In this document: positions 8,649 to 16,448 of the stretch, piece after piece
Position numbering within the stretch: the stretch's first letter is position 1
Layout of the letters: each line of letters begins with the position of its first letter
NCBI RefSeq assembly: GCF_028736925.1
Contig: NZ_JAQZAT010000004.1
Coordinates: 163,617 to 227,616 of the forward strand
Direction of reading: 5' to 3'
DNA length: 64,000 bases
Origin: Flavivirga sp. 57AJ16
GTDB taxonomy: Bacteria > Bacteroidota > Bacteroidia > Flavobacteriales > Flavobacteriaceae
Program-made: the position numbers and the translations under genes
The notes under the pieces: generated by a model
Databases searched by the model: none
What the model was told of the DNA's origin: nothing
Seen by the model: the letters and a program-made list of their open reading frames with translations, nothing else

Positions 8649-8862
8649 AACCTGCCTCGCCGGCAGGCAGGAATTGCTGTTTTCAGCTCTTTTTTTGTCT
8701 TTTTTTTTCCTTCCGTAGCTCTGCTATGCAACTCAAAAAAGACTTCAACTGAGACAAAAACTTCTAATTTTTGCTTAAATCCAAAAAGTCTAAATGAGTT
8801 CAGTATTAAAAAAGTACTTTCTATAATAGAAAATACTTGTTTAAATTTAATATTGTATACAA

Positions 8863-9159
8863 CTAAACATTCAATACACCATTTTCAGCTGATGCATAAT
8901 CGCTCCAAGCATAGGCATCTGCTTGCTCATCATTAACGTAAGTACCATCAACAACATATCTAAACTCATAAGAATGGTCTTTCTCCAAGTCCACTGTCCC
9001 CTTAAAAGTACCATTTTTAAGTTTTTTTAATGTCGTCGATTTTGCATCCCACTCATTGAAAGTTCCAACTACAGTTACCTCGTTCGCCTCTTTAGCTGGT
9101 ACAGAAAAAGTAACTTTACAAATTGGTTTGCTTTTTAAATATTGTTTTGTAATTGCCAT
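8863..9159 (-). CDS. Small isoamylase early-set / glycogen-binding-like domain protein
   Basis: This 98-residue protein consists almost entirely of one CBM48 / AMPK glycogen-binding-like beta domain: CKVTFSVPAKEANEVTVVG, FNEWDAKSTTLKKLKNGTF, DHSYEFRYVVDGTYVNDEQA. The conserved FNEW tryptophan is present. There is no signal peptide and no catalytic domain, so it should be a cytoplasmic stand-alone carbohydrate-binding module. No glycogen gene is nearby. The 280-bp region to the divergent folA fusion probably carries both promoters. Confidence 0.85.
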   Translation of the reverse strand: MAITKQYLKSKPICKVTFSVPAKEANEVTVVGTFNEWDAKSTTLKKLKNGTFKGTVDLEKDHSYEFRYVVDGTYVNDEQADAYAWSDYASAENGVLNV

Positions 9160-9439
9160 AATTTTAATTTTTTGTGTGTTGTTTCTCTAACAAATTTATA
9201 AAACAATGTTCGACCCGTTTATATATAATCTGACAAACCAAAAAGAATTATCAATTTGATAAATATGACTTTACATTTATTTAAACTACATAAAATACCT
9301 ACACTGTATTTATCAGATTAACAAACCGTTATTTTTGTTTTTACCTGATTTCCAGAGGTTTTATAACAAAAACGATTTCGCTTTAAAACATAAAAAATTC
9401 AACAAAATATTATAACTTTACGTCTATTATTAGATACTT

Positions 9440-10354
9440 ATGTTTGGAAAAAAGAAAGCACGCCCTCAAATAGATCAAGAGCAATTAGAACTGATTCAAA
9501 ATGCTCAAAAACGTATTAAACAGAAGAAACGTTTATACTTTCACTTTGTGCTTTTTCTAATTGGTTCTATATTTATAATCCTCGCTAATACCGTTCTGGA
9601 TATCGGTAAAGATTTCACCCCTTTTGGAAAGGAATGGTTTTTATCCGCCATTTTTGTCTGGCTCTTTTTCCTTCTTTACCATGTGTTTAATGTGTTTATT
9701 ACACATAAATTTATGGGAAAAGCCTGGGAGCAAAAACAATTGGACAAACTAGTTGTTCAACAAAAACTAAGAATAGAACAACTTAAAAATGAACTTGAAA
9801 AAGAAGCACCTCATATTGCTGAAAGTGAACACTATAACAAATCTTTAAAGAAAAAAGAAAAAACATCTGAACTGACTATTGTTGTTGCTGCTGCAGAAAA
9901 TAATGCCATTGGTAAAGACAATAAGCTCATCTGGCATTTAAGTGACGATTTAAAGCGCTTTAAAAACCTGACCAATGGCCACCATATTATCATGGGGAGA
10001 AAAACATTTGAAAGTTTTCCGAAGCCCTTACCTAACAGAACGCACATTGTTATTACAAGACAAAATAATTATCAAGTACCCGAAGGCGTTATTGTGGTCA
10101 ATAGTCTAGAAGACGCCATTAGTGCCGTAAAAAACGACTCGCAACCATATATAATTGGTGGTGGCGACATATACAAACAAGCCCTATTATTAGCTGATAA
10201 AATTGAATTGACACGGGTTCATGAAGATTTTGAAGCAGACGCTTTCTTTCCCGATATTGATCCATCTATTTGGAAAGAAACGGCTAATACCTTCCATACT
10301 AAAGACGACAAACATGACTATGAGTTTTCGTTTTTGACTTATGAGAGGAAGTAG
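9440..10354 (+). CDS. folA: Membrane-anchored dihydrofolate reductase (2TM domain + DHFR fusion)
   Basis: This 304-residue protein joins two domains. Residues about 15-100 form a 2TM domain with two hydrophobic helices (FHFVLFLIGSIFIILA and WFLSAIFVWLFFLLYHVF) ending in a charged coiled stretch (WEQKQLDKLVVQQKLRIEQL). Residues about 145-304 are a complete DHFR, which reduces dihydrofolate to tetrahydrofolate: VVAAAENNAIGKDNKLIWHL, DLKRFK, HHIIMGRKTFESF, YIIGGGDIYKQAL and FFPDID. DHFR is normally about 160 residues and soluble. The frame is open across the junction, so the reductase should sit on the cytoplasmic face of the membrane. thyA, which generates dihydrofolate, lies 1.5 kb upstream. 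Confidence 0.9.
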   Translation: MFGKKKARPQIDQEQLELIQNAQKRIKQKKRLYFHFVLFLIGSIFIILANTVLDIGKDFTPFGKEWFLSAIFVWLFFLLYHVFNVFITHKFMGKAWEQKQLDKLVVQQKLRIEQLKNELEKEAPHIAESEHYNKSLKKKEKTSELTIVVAAAENNAIGKDNKLIWHLSDDLKRFKNLTNGHHIIMGRKTFESFPKPLPNRTHIVITRQNNYQVPEGVIVVNSLEDAISAVKNDSQPYIIGGGDIYKQALLLADKIELTRVHEDFEADAFFPDIDPSIWKETANTFHTKDDKHDYEFSFLTYERK

Positions 10355-10361
10355 ATCAGGA

Positions 10362-10393
10362 CTTGATTTTGTAAAAATTTTCAACTAACTTCG
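10362..10393 (+). promoter_or_regulatory. Possible Bacteroidota promoter of the helicase-nuclease gene
   Basis: CTTG at 10362-10365 and TAACTTCG at 10386-10393 are separated by 20 bases, close to the Bacteroidota -33/-7 consensus (TTTG, TAnnTTTG). The predicted start of transcription would be near 10400. Confidence 0.35.
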
Positions 10394-10403
10394 TTTGGCA
10401 TAA

Positions 10404-10456
10404 AATATGAAACGACATGTGCTGAACTTGTTTCAGTATTATGATGGTTTCATATT
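10404..10456 (+). repeat. Nested inverted repeats in front of the helicase-nuclease gene
   Basis: AATATGAAAC (10404-10413) is perfectly repeated inverted as GTTTCATATT (10447-10456). Between them is a smaller palindrome (CTGAACTTGTTTCAG, about 10422-10436) of the dispersed hairpin type. The region lies between the likely promoter and the preferred start codon. Confidence 0.55.
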
Positions 10457-10487
10457 AAGTCATTGGGGCACATTTAAAAAAAACATA

Positions 10488-13013
10488 ATGGTAGATTTTA
10501 GAAAAAGACTTAATAAGCCTGAAATAGAGAAAAAAATTAATCCAATTGAAATTTATAGCTCATTGGATAGGAGAAGTGTGGCTGGACCATTAAGACCTGC
10601 ACAACATAAGATTCTAACTGAATGGTTTGATTCCAGATTAAATGAAAAAGATTTAATTATTAAGCTACATACAGGAGAAGGCAAAACTCTAATTGGCTTA
10701 TTAATTTTACAATCAAAAATAAATTCAGGAAATGGACCTTGCCTTTTCGTATGTCCAAATAAATATTTAGTAGCTCAAGTAAAAAGAGATGCTAGAAAAT
10801 TTGGAATTAATTTTTGTTCAATCGAGGATGATGGTTCTTTACCAAATGAATTCATCGATGGAGAAAAACTTTTAATAACACACGTTCAAAAAGTTTTTAA
10901 TGGAAAAACAATTTTCGGTTTAGGTAACGACTATATTCCTGTTTCAAATATCATTCTCGATGATTCACACGCTTGTATAGATTCTATTAAAAATACATTT
11001 ACCATAAATATTACCCGAGAACACGATTTATATTCAGAATTGTTTGAGTTGTTTAAGGATGCTTTGCCAGAACAAGGAGAGGGAACTTTTTTAGAAATTT
11101 CGAATGGAGATTATAATTCTTTCTTACCAATTCCATATTGGAATTGGATAGATAAATCTGAAGAAGCGTTGGAAATTTTATCAAAATATAGGACTGAAAA
11201 TGAAATCGCATTTTCTTGGCCTTTCATTAAAGATAGCATAAAAAACTGTCAAGCATTTGTTTCTGGTAATAACATTGAGATTGCACCAATTCACATACCG
11301 ATTGAGAAGTTTTCTTCATTCAATAATGCAAATCAAAGAATCTTGATGTCAGCAACAACTCAAGATGATTCTTTTTTTATTAAAGGTCTTGGGTTTAATG
11401 CTAATGCTATTCAAAATCCATTACATAATCCCGAACAACTATGGTCTGGAGAAAAAATGCTTATTATTCCTTCACTAATAGATGACACTTTAGATAGAGA
11501 TAAAATTGTAAATATAATGGCTAAACCAAGTGAAAAGAAATTTGGTATTGTTTCACTTGTATCCTCTTTCAAAAAAACAGAAACCTATAAAAAACTTGAT
11601 TCTATTGTTCCAAAATCGGGAGAAATTGGAGCTGCAGTTGACCACCTAAAAAAGAGAAATTTTAGACAAACAGTTGTTTTTGCAAATAGATATGATGGGA
11701 TAGATTTACCTGATGAAACCTGTAGAATTCTTATTATAGATGGACGACCTTATTTTTATTCTCTTGCAGATAGATATGAAGAGTCAAATCGTTTAGGAAG
11801 TGATTCTTTGAACATTAAAATTGCTCAAAAAATTGAACAAGGATTAGGCAGAAGTGTCAGAGGAGAAAAAGATTATTGTTTAATCTTTCTAATTGGTGCT
11901 GATTTAATTAAGTTCATCAAAAGTTCAAGAACAAATAAATACTTTTCTTCTCAAACAAAAAAGCAAATCGAAATAGGAATGGAAATTGCAAAAATGGCTT
12001 CAGAGGACATAAGTGATAAAACTGAACCTTATGAAGTAATTAGGTCGTTAATGCTTCAATCAATTCAAAGGGATGAAGGTTGGAAAGAGTTTTATAAAGA
12101 AGAAATGAATAAAATTCAAGCTAATAATTCTTCTAGTAAAATTTATGACGTTTTAACTCTTGAAAGGAAAGCTGCAGTTTTAAATTATACTGGCGAATAC
12201 GAAAAAGCAAGAAATTTAATTCAAGCGATTGTTGACAAACATTGTATAGATGAAAGTGAAAAAGGTTGGTATATGCAGATTATGGCTAGATATGCCTATC
12301 TTTTAAGTAAAACCGATTCCAACACACTACAAAAAAGTGCTTTTCTTAAAAATCACGAGCTTTTAAAACCTAAAGAGGGTATTACATACAAGCGTTTAGA
12401 ATTCATAAACGAAAATCGCACTAAACGTATTTTGGAATGGGTAAAACAACATCAAGATTTTGAAGATTTAATGTTATCAGTTGAGGATGTACTTGCTGAT
12501 TTACAATTTGGAACATCTGCTGAAAAATTTGAAACTGCATTTAAAGAATTAGGGCATATGTTAGGTTTTTTAAGTGAAAGACCTGATAAAGAATTTAAAA
12601 AAGGTCCAGACAATTTATGGTGTGGTGTTGGGAATCAGTATTTCATTTTTGAATGCAAAAGTGAGGTCAAAATTGAAAGAACAGAAATCAATAAACACGA
12701 AGCTGGTCAAATGAATACACATTGTGCTTGGTTTGAAGGTCAATATTCTGATGCGCCAGTTCATAGAATTTTAGTTATACCAACTAAAAACCTTTCTTAT
12801 CACGCAGATTTGACTCATAAAGTGCAAATTATGAGACGAGGTAAGTTAAAATCTTTGAGACATAATGTTAAGTCATTTCTTAAAGAGTTCAACAAGTATG
12901 AAATTGAATCTCTAACGGACGAGAAAATTCAAGAATTCCTTAATATGAACAAATTAGATATTGATTCTTTAAAGACAGAATATTCAGAAAATTACCGAAA
13001 AAAAACTAGTTAA
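10488..13013 (+). CDS. Superfamily 2 helicase fused to a PD-(D/E)XK-like nuclease domain
   Basis: This is an 841-residue protein from the ATG at 10488; an in-frame ATG at 10407 would translate a palindromic repeat into 27 extra residues and is less likely. Helicase motifs in order: Walker A TGEGKT (62-67), Walker B LDDSHA (157-162, a variant of DEAH), motif III SAT (288-290) and motif VI QGLGRSVRG (451-459), the last like DinG/XPD-type helicases. Residues about 560-650 look like helical repeats (NYTGEYEKARNLIQAIVDKH). The C-terminus has GPDNLW-x10-ECK (Asp708, Glu722, Lys724), the pattern of a PD-(D/E)XK nuclease. The gene stands alone between unrelated housekeeping genes and is bordered by structured repeats. 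Helicase-nuclease fusions such as Hna act in phage defence; that role is inference here. Confidence 0.82.
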   Translation: MVDFRKRLNKPEIEKKINPIEIYSSLDRRSVAGPLRPAQHKILTEWFDSRLNEKDLIIKLHTGEGKTLIGLLILQSKINSGNGPCLFVCPNKYLVAQVKRDARKFGINFCSIEDDGSLPNEFIDGEKLLITHVQKVFNGKTIFGLGNDYIPVSNIILDDSHACIDSIKNTFTINITREHDLYSELFELFKDALPEQGEGTFLEISNGDYNSFLPIPYWNWIDKSEEALEILSKYRTENEIAFSWPFIKDSIKNCQAFVSGNNIEIAPIHIPIEKFSSFNNANQRILMSATTQDDSFFIKGLGFNANAIQNPLHNPEQLWSGEKMLIIPSLIDDTLDRDKIVNIMAKPSEKKFGIVSLVSSFKKTETYKKLDSIVPKSGEIGAAVDHLKKRNFRQTVVFANRYDGIDLPDETCRILIIDGRPYFYSLADRYEESNRLGSDSLNIKIAQKIEQGLGRSVRGEKDYCLIFLIGADLIKFIKSSRTNKYFSSQTKKQIEIGMEIAKMASEDISDKTEPYEVIRSLMLQSIQRDEGWKEFYKEEMNKIQANNSSSKIYDVLTLERKAAVLNYTGEYEKARNLIQAIVDKHCIDESEKGWYMQIMARYAYLLSKTDSNTLQKSAFLKNHELLKPKEGITYKRLEFINENRTKRILEWVKQHQDFEDLMLSVEDVLADLQFGTSAEKFETAFKELGHMLGFLSERPDKEFKKGPDNLWCGVGNQYFIFECKSEVKIERTEINKHEAGQMNTHCAWFEGQYSDAPVHRILVIPTKNLSYHADLTHKVQIMRRGKLKSLRHNVKSFLKEFNKYEIESLTDEKIQEFLNMNKLDIDSLKTEYSENYRKKTS

Positions 13014-13019
13014 AAAAAC

Positions 13020-13149
13020 TGTGTGCAACAGGCACAATGGCTATAAGTAATTGCTTGTTCTCGCATACTTCTGAAAATCCTCGCGGATTCAGTTTGGTGT
13101 GCACTTGCAAAATTAAGTACCAAACCACGCAACAAGCCATACAAACACA
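13020..13149. other. 130-bp highly structured element, cassette-boundary-like
   Basis: Directly after the helicase-nuclease stop lies a segment with nested complementary arms: TGTGT (13020-13024) with ACACA (13145-13149); GCTTGTT (13053-13059) with AACAAGC (13131-13137); TTTGGT (13093-13098) with ACCAAA (13119-13124); and CTGAAAATCC-TCGC-GGATTCAG (13071-13092). Folded as a single strand it would form a long interrupted stem with side hairpins, similar in logic to an integron attC site or a structured RNA. No integrase or cassette partner is visible, so its nature is unresolved. Confidence 0.5.
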
Positions 13150-13181
13150 TTAAAAAAACATCTCCATAAATTCCCAAACCC

Positions 13182-14678
13182 CTAACCAAAAGATTCCATC
13201 ACATCAATATCCTGCATCGCTCTTTTAAATCGCTTAACAAATTCCCTAGCCTCCGTTTCGTTATAACAGGAAAACCCCATTCTTATGGCATTATGCTTAA
13301 GGTCCATGGCATCATAACGTTGCCATTCTGAAATAATTAATTTTTGTTGTTTTGCCGCTTTTGTAACCACATCCCACGAATAGTTTTTATTTAAGGTGAC
13401 CCATAGCGCCATGCCTCCTTTGGGAATATCGAAAGACAAATAGTCACTTAATGCTTCCTTAAGAAGCTTACAGAACAGGTCGCGTCGCGCTTTATATATT
13501 TTAACAACCTTTTTAATATGCCTGTCCAGGCTCCCCTCTTTAATAAAATTAGAAAATGTTAATTCCAGAATAGCATCGCCTTGTCTGTCTACAAAACGTC
13601 GCAATCGCGCACATTCATCCACAAAAGTTTTTGGTGCGATTAAATATCCCACCCTAAAAACGGGCGCTACTGTTTTACAAACAGAACCCACATAAATAAC
13701 GTTCCCATGCGTATCATGACTCGCTAAAGGTAAAATAGGCGCATGGTTATAATGAAAATCGTAATCATAATCATCCTCAAGAATGGCAAAATGATGGGTC
13801 TTGGCCAAATTTAAAAGATGCATTCTCCGTTGTGCAGACAGCGTAACCGTTGTTGGATGGTGATGATGTGGCGTGGTATAAACCGCTTTAACAGCATACT
13901 TATTACAGAGTTTTTCTATGGCGTTTGTATCCAATCCGTTTTTATCCACTTTGACTCTTAACAATTTAGCCTTGGCAAATTCAAACGTTGTATCCGCCGA
14001 ACTATAATTGGTCTCTCCTACTATAATATACTCTTGCTTTTCAATTAATAATTGAGATGCCAAAAACATCCCCATTTGGCTGCCTCTCGTTATAAGGATA
14101 TTATCTTTAGTAATATTTAATCCCCTGGTTTCATTCAAATAACTTACCAAAGTGGCTCTTAATTCCGGATTGCCATGGGTCGTTCCATAATTCATATATT
14201 TAAGCGTATTCTTTTTATTCGCAATCTTTCTATAAATAATGGACAGTTCTTTAATGGGAGCTAGCCTTTCGTCTGAAACACCATCGTTGACATACATATA
14301 ATCATCTGTATAATCTTGTGGAAACTTTCGATCCAATACAGGGCTTCGCTTAAAGGCAAATCCTGTATCATCACTCTTTTTACCAGCAGTCTTTTCAACC
14401 CACTTTTGCTGCTGCAATATGGGAATATCCTTATGAACAAAGGTGCCTTTTTTCGGGATGCTCTCTATCCACCCCTGTAATGTTAGCTCTTCGTAACAAG
14501 CTATCACCGTTTTTCTATGCACTCCTATTAAACCTGACAAGGTCCTACTGCCAGGTAATTTAGCCTGTGGCGGAAGGGTGCGTTCTTTGATTAAATCTAT
14601 AAATTGATTGGTGAGTTGAATATAAACAGGTTGTTTACTCGCTCGGTCTATTTTTATAATGGTTTTATAAGGAATCAT
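13182..14678 (-). CDS. MocR/PdxR-type transcriptional regulator (GntR HTH + aminotransferase-like)
   Basis: This 498-residue protein has an N-terminal GntR winged helix (about 10-80; QPVYIQLTNQFIDLIKERTL, GSRTLSGLIGVHRKTVIACYE) and a fold-type I aminotransferase-like domain (about 110-490) with a PLP-site pattern ILEDDYDYDFHY and the lysine in GSVCKTVAPVFRVGYL. MocR proteins use PLP or an amine adduct as effector and usually regulate a divergent gene. Here that gene is the flavin-binding protein at 14984, related to pyridoxamine phosphate oxidases, so regulation of that pair is likely. PdxR control of PLP synthesis is possible, but no pdxST is present. Confidence 0.9.
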   Translation of the reverse strand: MIPYKTIIKIDRASKQPVYIQLTNQFIDLIKERTLPPQAKLPGSRTLSGLIGVHRKTVIACYEELTLQGWIESIPKKGTFVHKDIPILQQQKWVEKTAGKKSDDTGFAFKRSPVLDRKFPQDYTDDYMYVNDGVSDERLAPIKELSIIYRKIANKKNTLKYMNYGTTHGNPELRATLVSYLNETRGLNITKDNILITRGSQMGMFLASQLLIEKQEYIIVGETNYSSADTTFEFAKAKLLRVKVDKNGLDTNAIEKLCNKYAVKAVYTTPHHHHPTTVTLSAQRRMHLLNLAKTHHFAILEDDYDYDFHYNHAPILPLASHDTHGNVIYVGSVCKTVAPVFRVGYLIAPKTFVDECARLRRFVDRQGDAILELTFSNFIKEGSLDRHIKKVVKIYKARRDLFCKLLKEALSDYLSFDIPKGGMALWVTLNKNYSWDVVTKAAKQQKLIISEWQRYDAMDLKHNAIRMGFSCYNETEAREFVKRFKRAMQDIDVMESFG

Positions 14679-14983
14679 ATCTGGACTATTTGAAAAATGA
14701 TTTCTGGATGAATGTGATAATCCATAAATCTACTAAATTTGTTTCTGAATGTCCGTAATTATGCATAATAATATTTTTGTCATTCAGAACGAAGTGAAGA
14801 ATCTGTTGATAATTAATGTGATCCCTCGTTGCCTCGGGATGACAAAATCAATATATTTTTAGGTTTATAACATATTACGGTCAATCAAAATTTGTTTTAA
14901 TACCAAATGAATTTTAAAATGATTGATGATAAATTTGAAGTTTAATAGGTATAAATAACAAGCATCAATTAAATCGAACAGTT
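14679..14983. repeat. Divergent regulator/target region with two dispersed repeats
   Basis: This gap should hold the operator of the MocR regulator, which I cannot pinpoint. It contains a short copy of the TGTCATTCxGAAC-type repeat (about 14777-14843) and a compact ATACC...GGTAT element at 14900-14952 sharing roughly 35 bases with the element at 63792. Confidence 0.5.
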
Positions 14984-15646
14984 ATGTCTACGTATGCAAC
15001 ATCAGAACTAAACAAGGTAAAACGAGGGGCTAAAAGAGCCGTCTATGATGTAGAACAAATAAATGATATTCTGGACGCAGGGTTTGTGGGATATATAAGC
15101 TACCATTACAATGGAAAAGCGATTTGCTTGCCCATGGCTTATGGTAGAATTGAGAATAAAATATATCTGCACGGTTCCCTTAAAAACCGCATGTTATTAG
15201 CCCTTTTAGAAGCTAAAGAAGCGAGCATGACCATCATGCATTTAGACGCGCTTATATTAGCACGTTCCGGGTTTCACCATTCTGTAAATTACAGGTCTGC
15301 AACGCTATTTACCAACGTCACTAAAGTTGAAAACCCAGAAGAAAAAGAAGCTGCTTTAAAATGTGTTGTAGATCACATGATTCCTGGCCGCTGGGAAAAA
15401 CTAAGGCCCATGAACGGTAAAGAGTTTAACAGTACTCTCGTTCTTGAAATGGAAATACAAACCGCATCGGCTAAAATTAGGGACGTTGGTGTTGTAGACG
15501 AAAAAAGTGATTTGGATCTTCCTATTTGGGCAGGGATTATACCCTTAAAACAAGTAGCGGCACTTCCTGTAAAAGATCCTTTATTACCAAGACAAATAAG
15601 AACCCCCAAACATGTAGTGGCCTATTATAAAAAGAATAAAGCTTAA
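14984..15646 (+). CDS. Pyridoxamine 5'-phosphate oxidase-like flavin-binding protein
   Basis: This 220-residue protein has the split-barrel flavin-binding fold of the PNPOx/Nim group: ILDAGFVGYISYHYNGKAIC, PMAYGRIENKIYLHG, NRMLLALLEAKEASMTIMHL and a FHHSVNYRSATLF segment. Homologues are annotated as pyridoxamine phosphate oxidase-related or 5-nitroimidazole-reductase-like. The C-terminus (LDLPIWAGIIPLKQVAALP) is typical of the group. It is divergent from a MocR regulator and 4 bp ahead of a DinB-family gene, forming a two-gene operon. The substrate is unknown; true PNP oxidase activity should not be assumed. Confidence 0.85.
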   Translation: MSTYATSELNKVKRGAKRAVYDVEQINDILDAGFVGYISYHYNGKAICLPMAYGRIENKIYLHGSLKNRMLLALLEAKEASMTIMHLDALILARSGFHHSVNYRSATLFTNVTKVENPEEKEAALKCVVDHMIPGRWEKLRPMNGKEFNSTLVLEMEIQTASAKIRDVGVVDEKSDLDLPIWAGIIPLKQVAALPVKDPLLPRQIRTPKHVVAYYKKNKA

Positions 15647-15650
15647 AACA

Positions 15651-16181
15651 ATGAAAAAATCCGACTTAAAATTTATTCCAAACTTCTTTGATAAGTATAT
15701 CGCATTGGTGGACGATGAGACTCATTTAATTGATGGCTTAAAGCAAAGTGAAACTATTTTAGAAACCATTTCTGAAAAGCTGGTCCAATATCAAGAATAT
15801 AGATATCAGCCAAATAAATGGACCCCTAAGGAATTGCTTCAGCATATTATCGATACCGAAAGAATCCTTGCATATAGGGCGTTGTGCATATCCAGATTAG
15901 AAACACAAGCCTTATTGGGGTTTGATGAAAATGTATATGCTGAAAATTCATATGCCAATAATAGAAGTATTGAAGGTCTACTAAAAGAATTTAGGCTGGT
16001 AAGACAATCAACAATCCCTTTATTCGAAAGTTTTAATGAAGATATGCTCCATCGGGCTGGTATTAGTTCTGAAATAAAGATAACTGCTCTAGCTTTTGGT
16101 TTTACTATTATCGGGCATGCACAACATCATTTGAATATTTTGAACGACCGCTACTTTACTAAGAACCTGAGCTCAACGTAA
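15651..16181 (+). CDS. DinB-family protein
   Basis: This 176-residue protein has the DinB four-helix-bundle pattern with spaced metal-ligand histidines: YQPNKWTPKELLQHIIDTER (His in the second helix) and the C-terminal IIGHAQHHLNILNDRY. DinB/YfiT proteins are metal-dependent enzymes, some of them thiol (bacillithiol or mycothiol) transferases. The gene starts 4 bp after the flavin-binding protein gene and is probably under the same MocR control. Confidence 0.85.
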   Translation: MKKSDLKFIPNFFDKYIALVDDETHLIDGLKQSETILETISEKLVQYQEYRYQPNKWTPKELLQHIIDTERILAYRALCISRLETQALLGFDENVYAENSYANNRSIEGLLKEFRLVRQSTIPLFESFNEDMLHRAGISSEIKITALAFGFTIIGHAQHHLNILNDRYFTKNLSST

Positions 16182-16226
16182 GTTTATTGAAAATAATCAA
16201 ATTAATCTCTTGAAAAACAGCTATTT

Positions 16227-16303
16227 GTCATGTCGACAGAGCGAAGGATGAGCGACGAGACATCTCTATAGGATGAGATTCCTCCTCGTTCGGTATGTTA
16301 AAG
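16227..16303. repeat. Dispersed TGTCATxxCGAC-type repeat copy
   Basis: TGTCATGTCGACAGAGCGAA begins the copy; it ends with CCTCCTCGTTCGGTATG, partly complementary to the start. Related copies lie at 6597-6722 and 43827-43966. Confidence 0.5.
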
Positions 16304-16436
16304 TTTCTTCTTTTAATTATTTTTTATACCTGTTTACCTATTTGTTATATATCGAATTAACGCTAAGACGTAAACTTTAATAATATCGCCCTCTTGGTTA
16401 TCCTGTTCTTTTTCAAAATCTTCTCTTAAATTTGAG

Positions 16437-16444
16437 TAATTTTG
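16437..16444 (+). promoter_or_regulatory. Possible -7 box giving a near-leaderless transcript
   Basis: TAATTTTG fits the Bacteroidota -7 consensus TAnnTTTG exactly and ends only four bases before the ATG at 16449, so the transcript would begin at or just before the start codon. No good -33 element is visible. Confidence 0.35.
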
Positions 16445-16448
16445 TGGC

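Noticed and set aside
10407..10487. Upstream ATG extending the helicase-nuclease by 27 residues
   Set aside because: The extra codons are made of an inverted repeat and a dispersed palindrome; the ATG at 10488 begins the charged, helicase-like N-terminus.
10488..13013. Reading the helicase gene as housekeeping DinG
   Set aside because: Motif VI is DinG-like, but the Fe-S cysteine cluster of DinG/XPD is not visible and there is a C-terminal nuclease-like domain.
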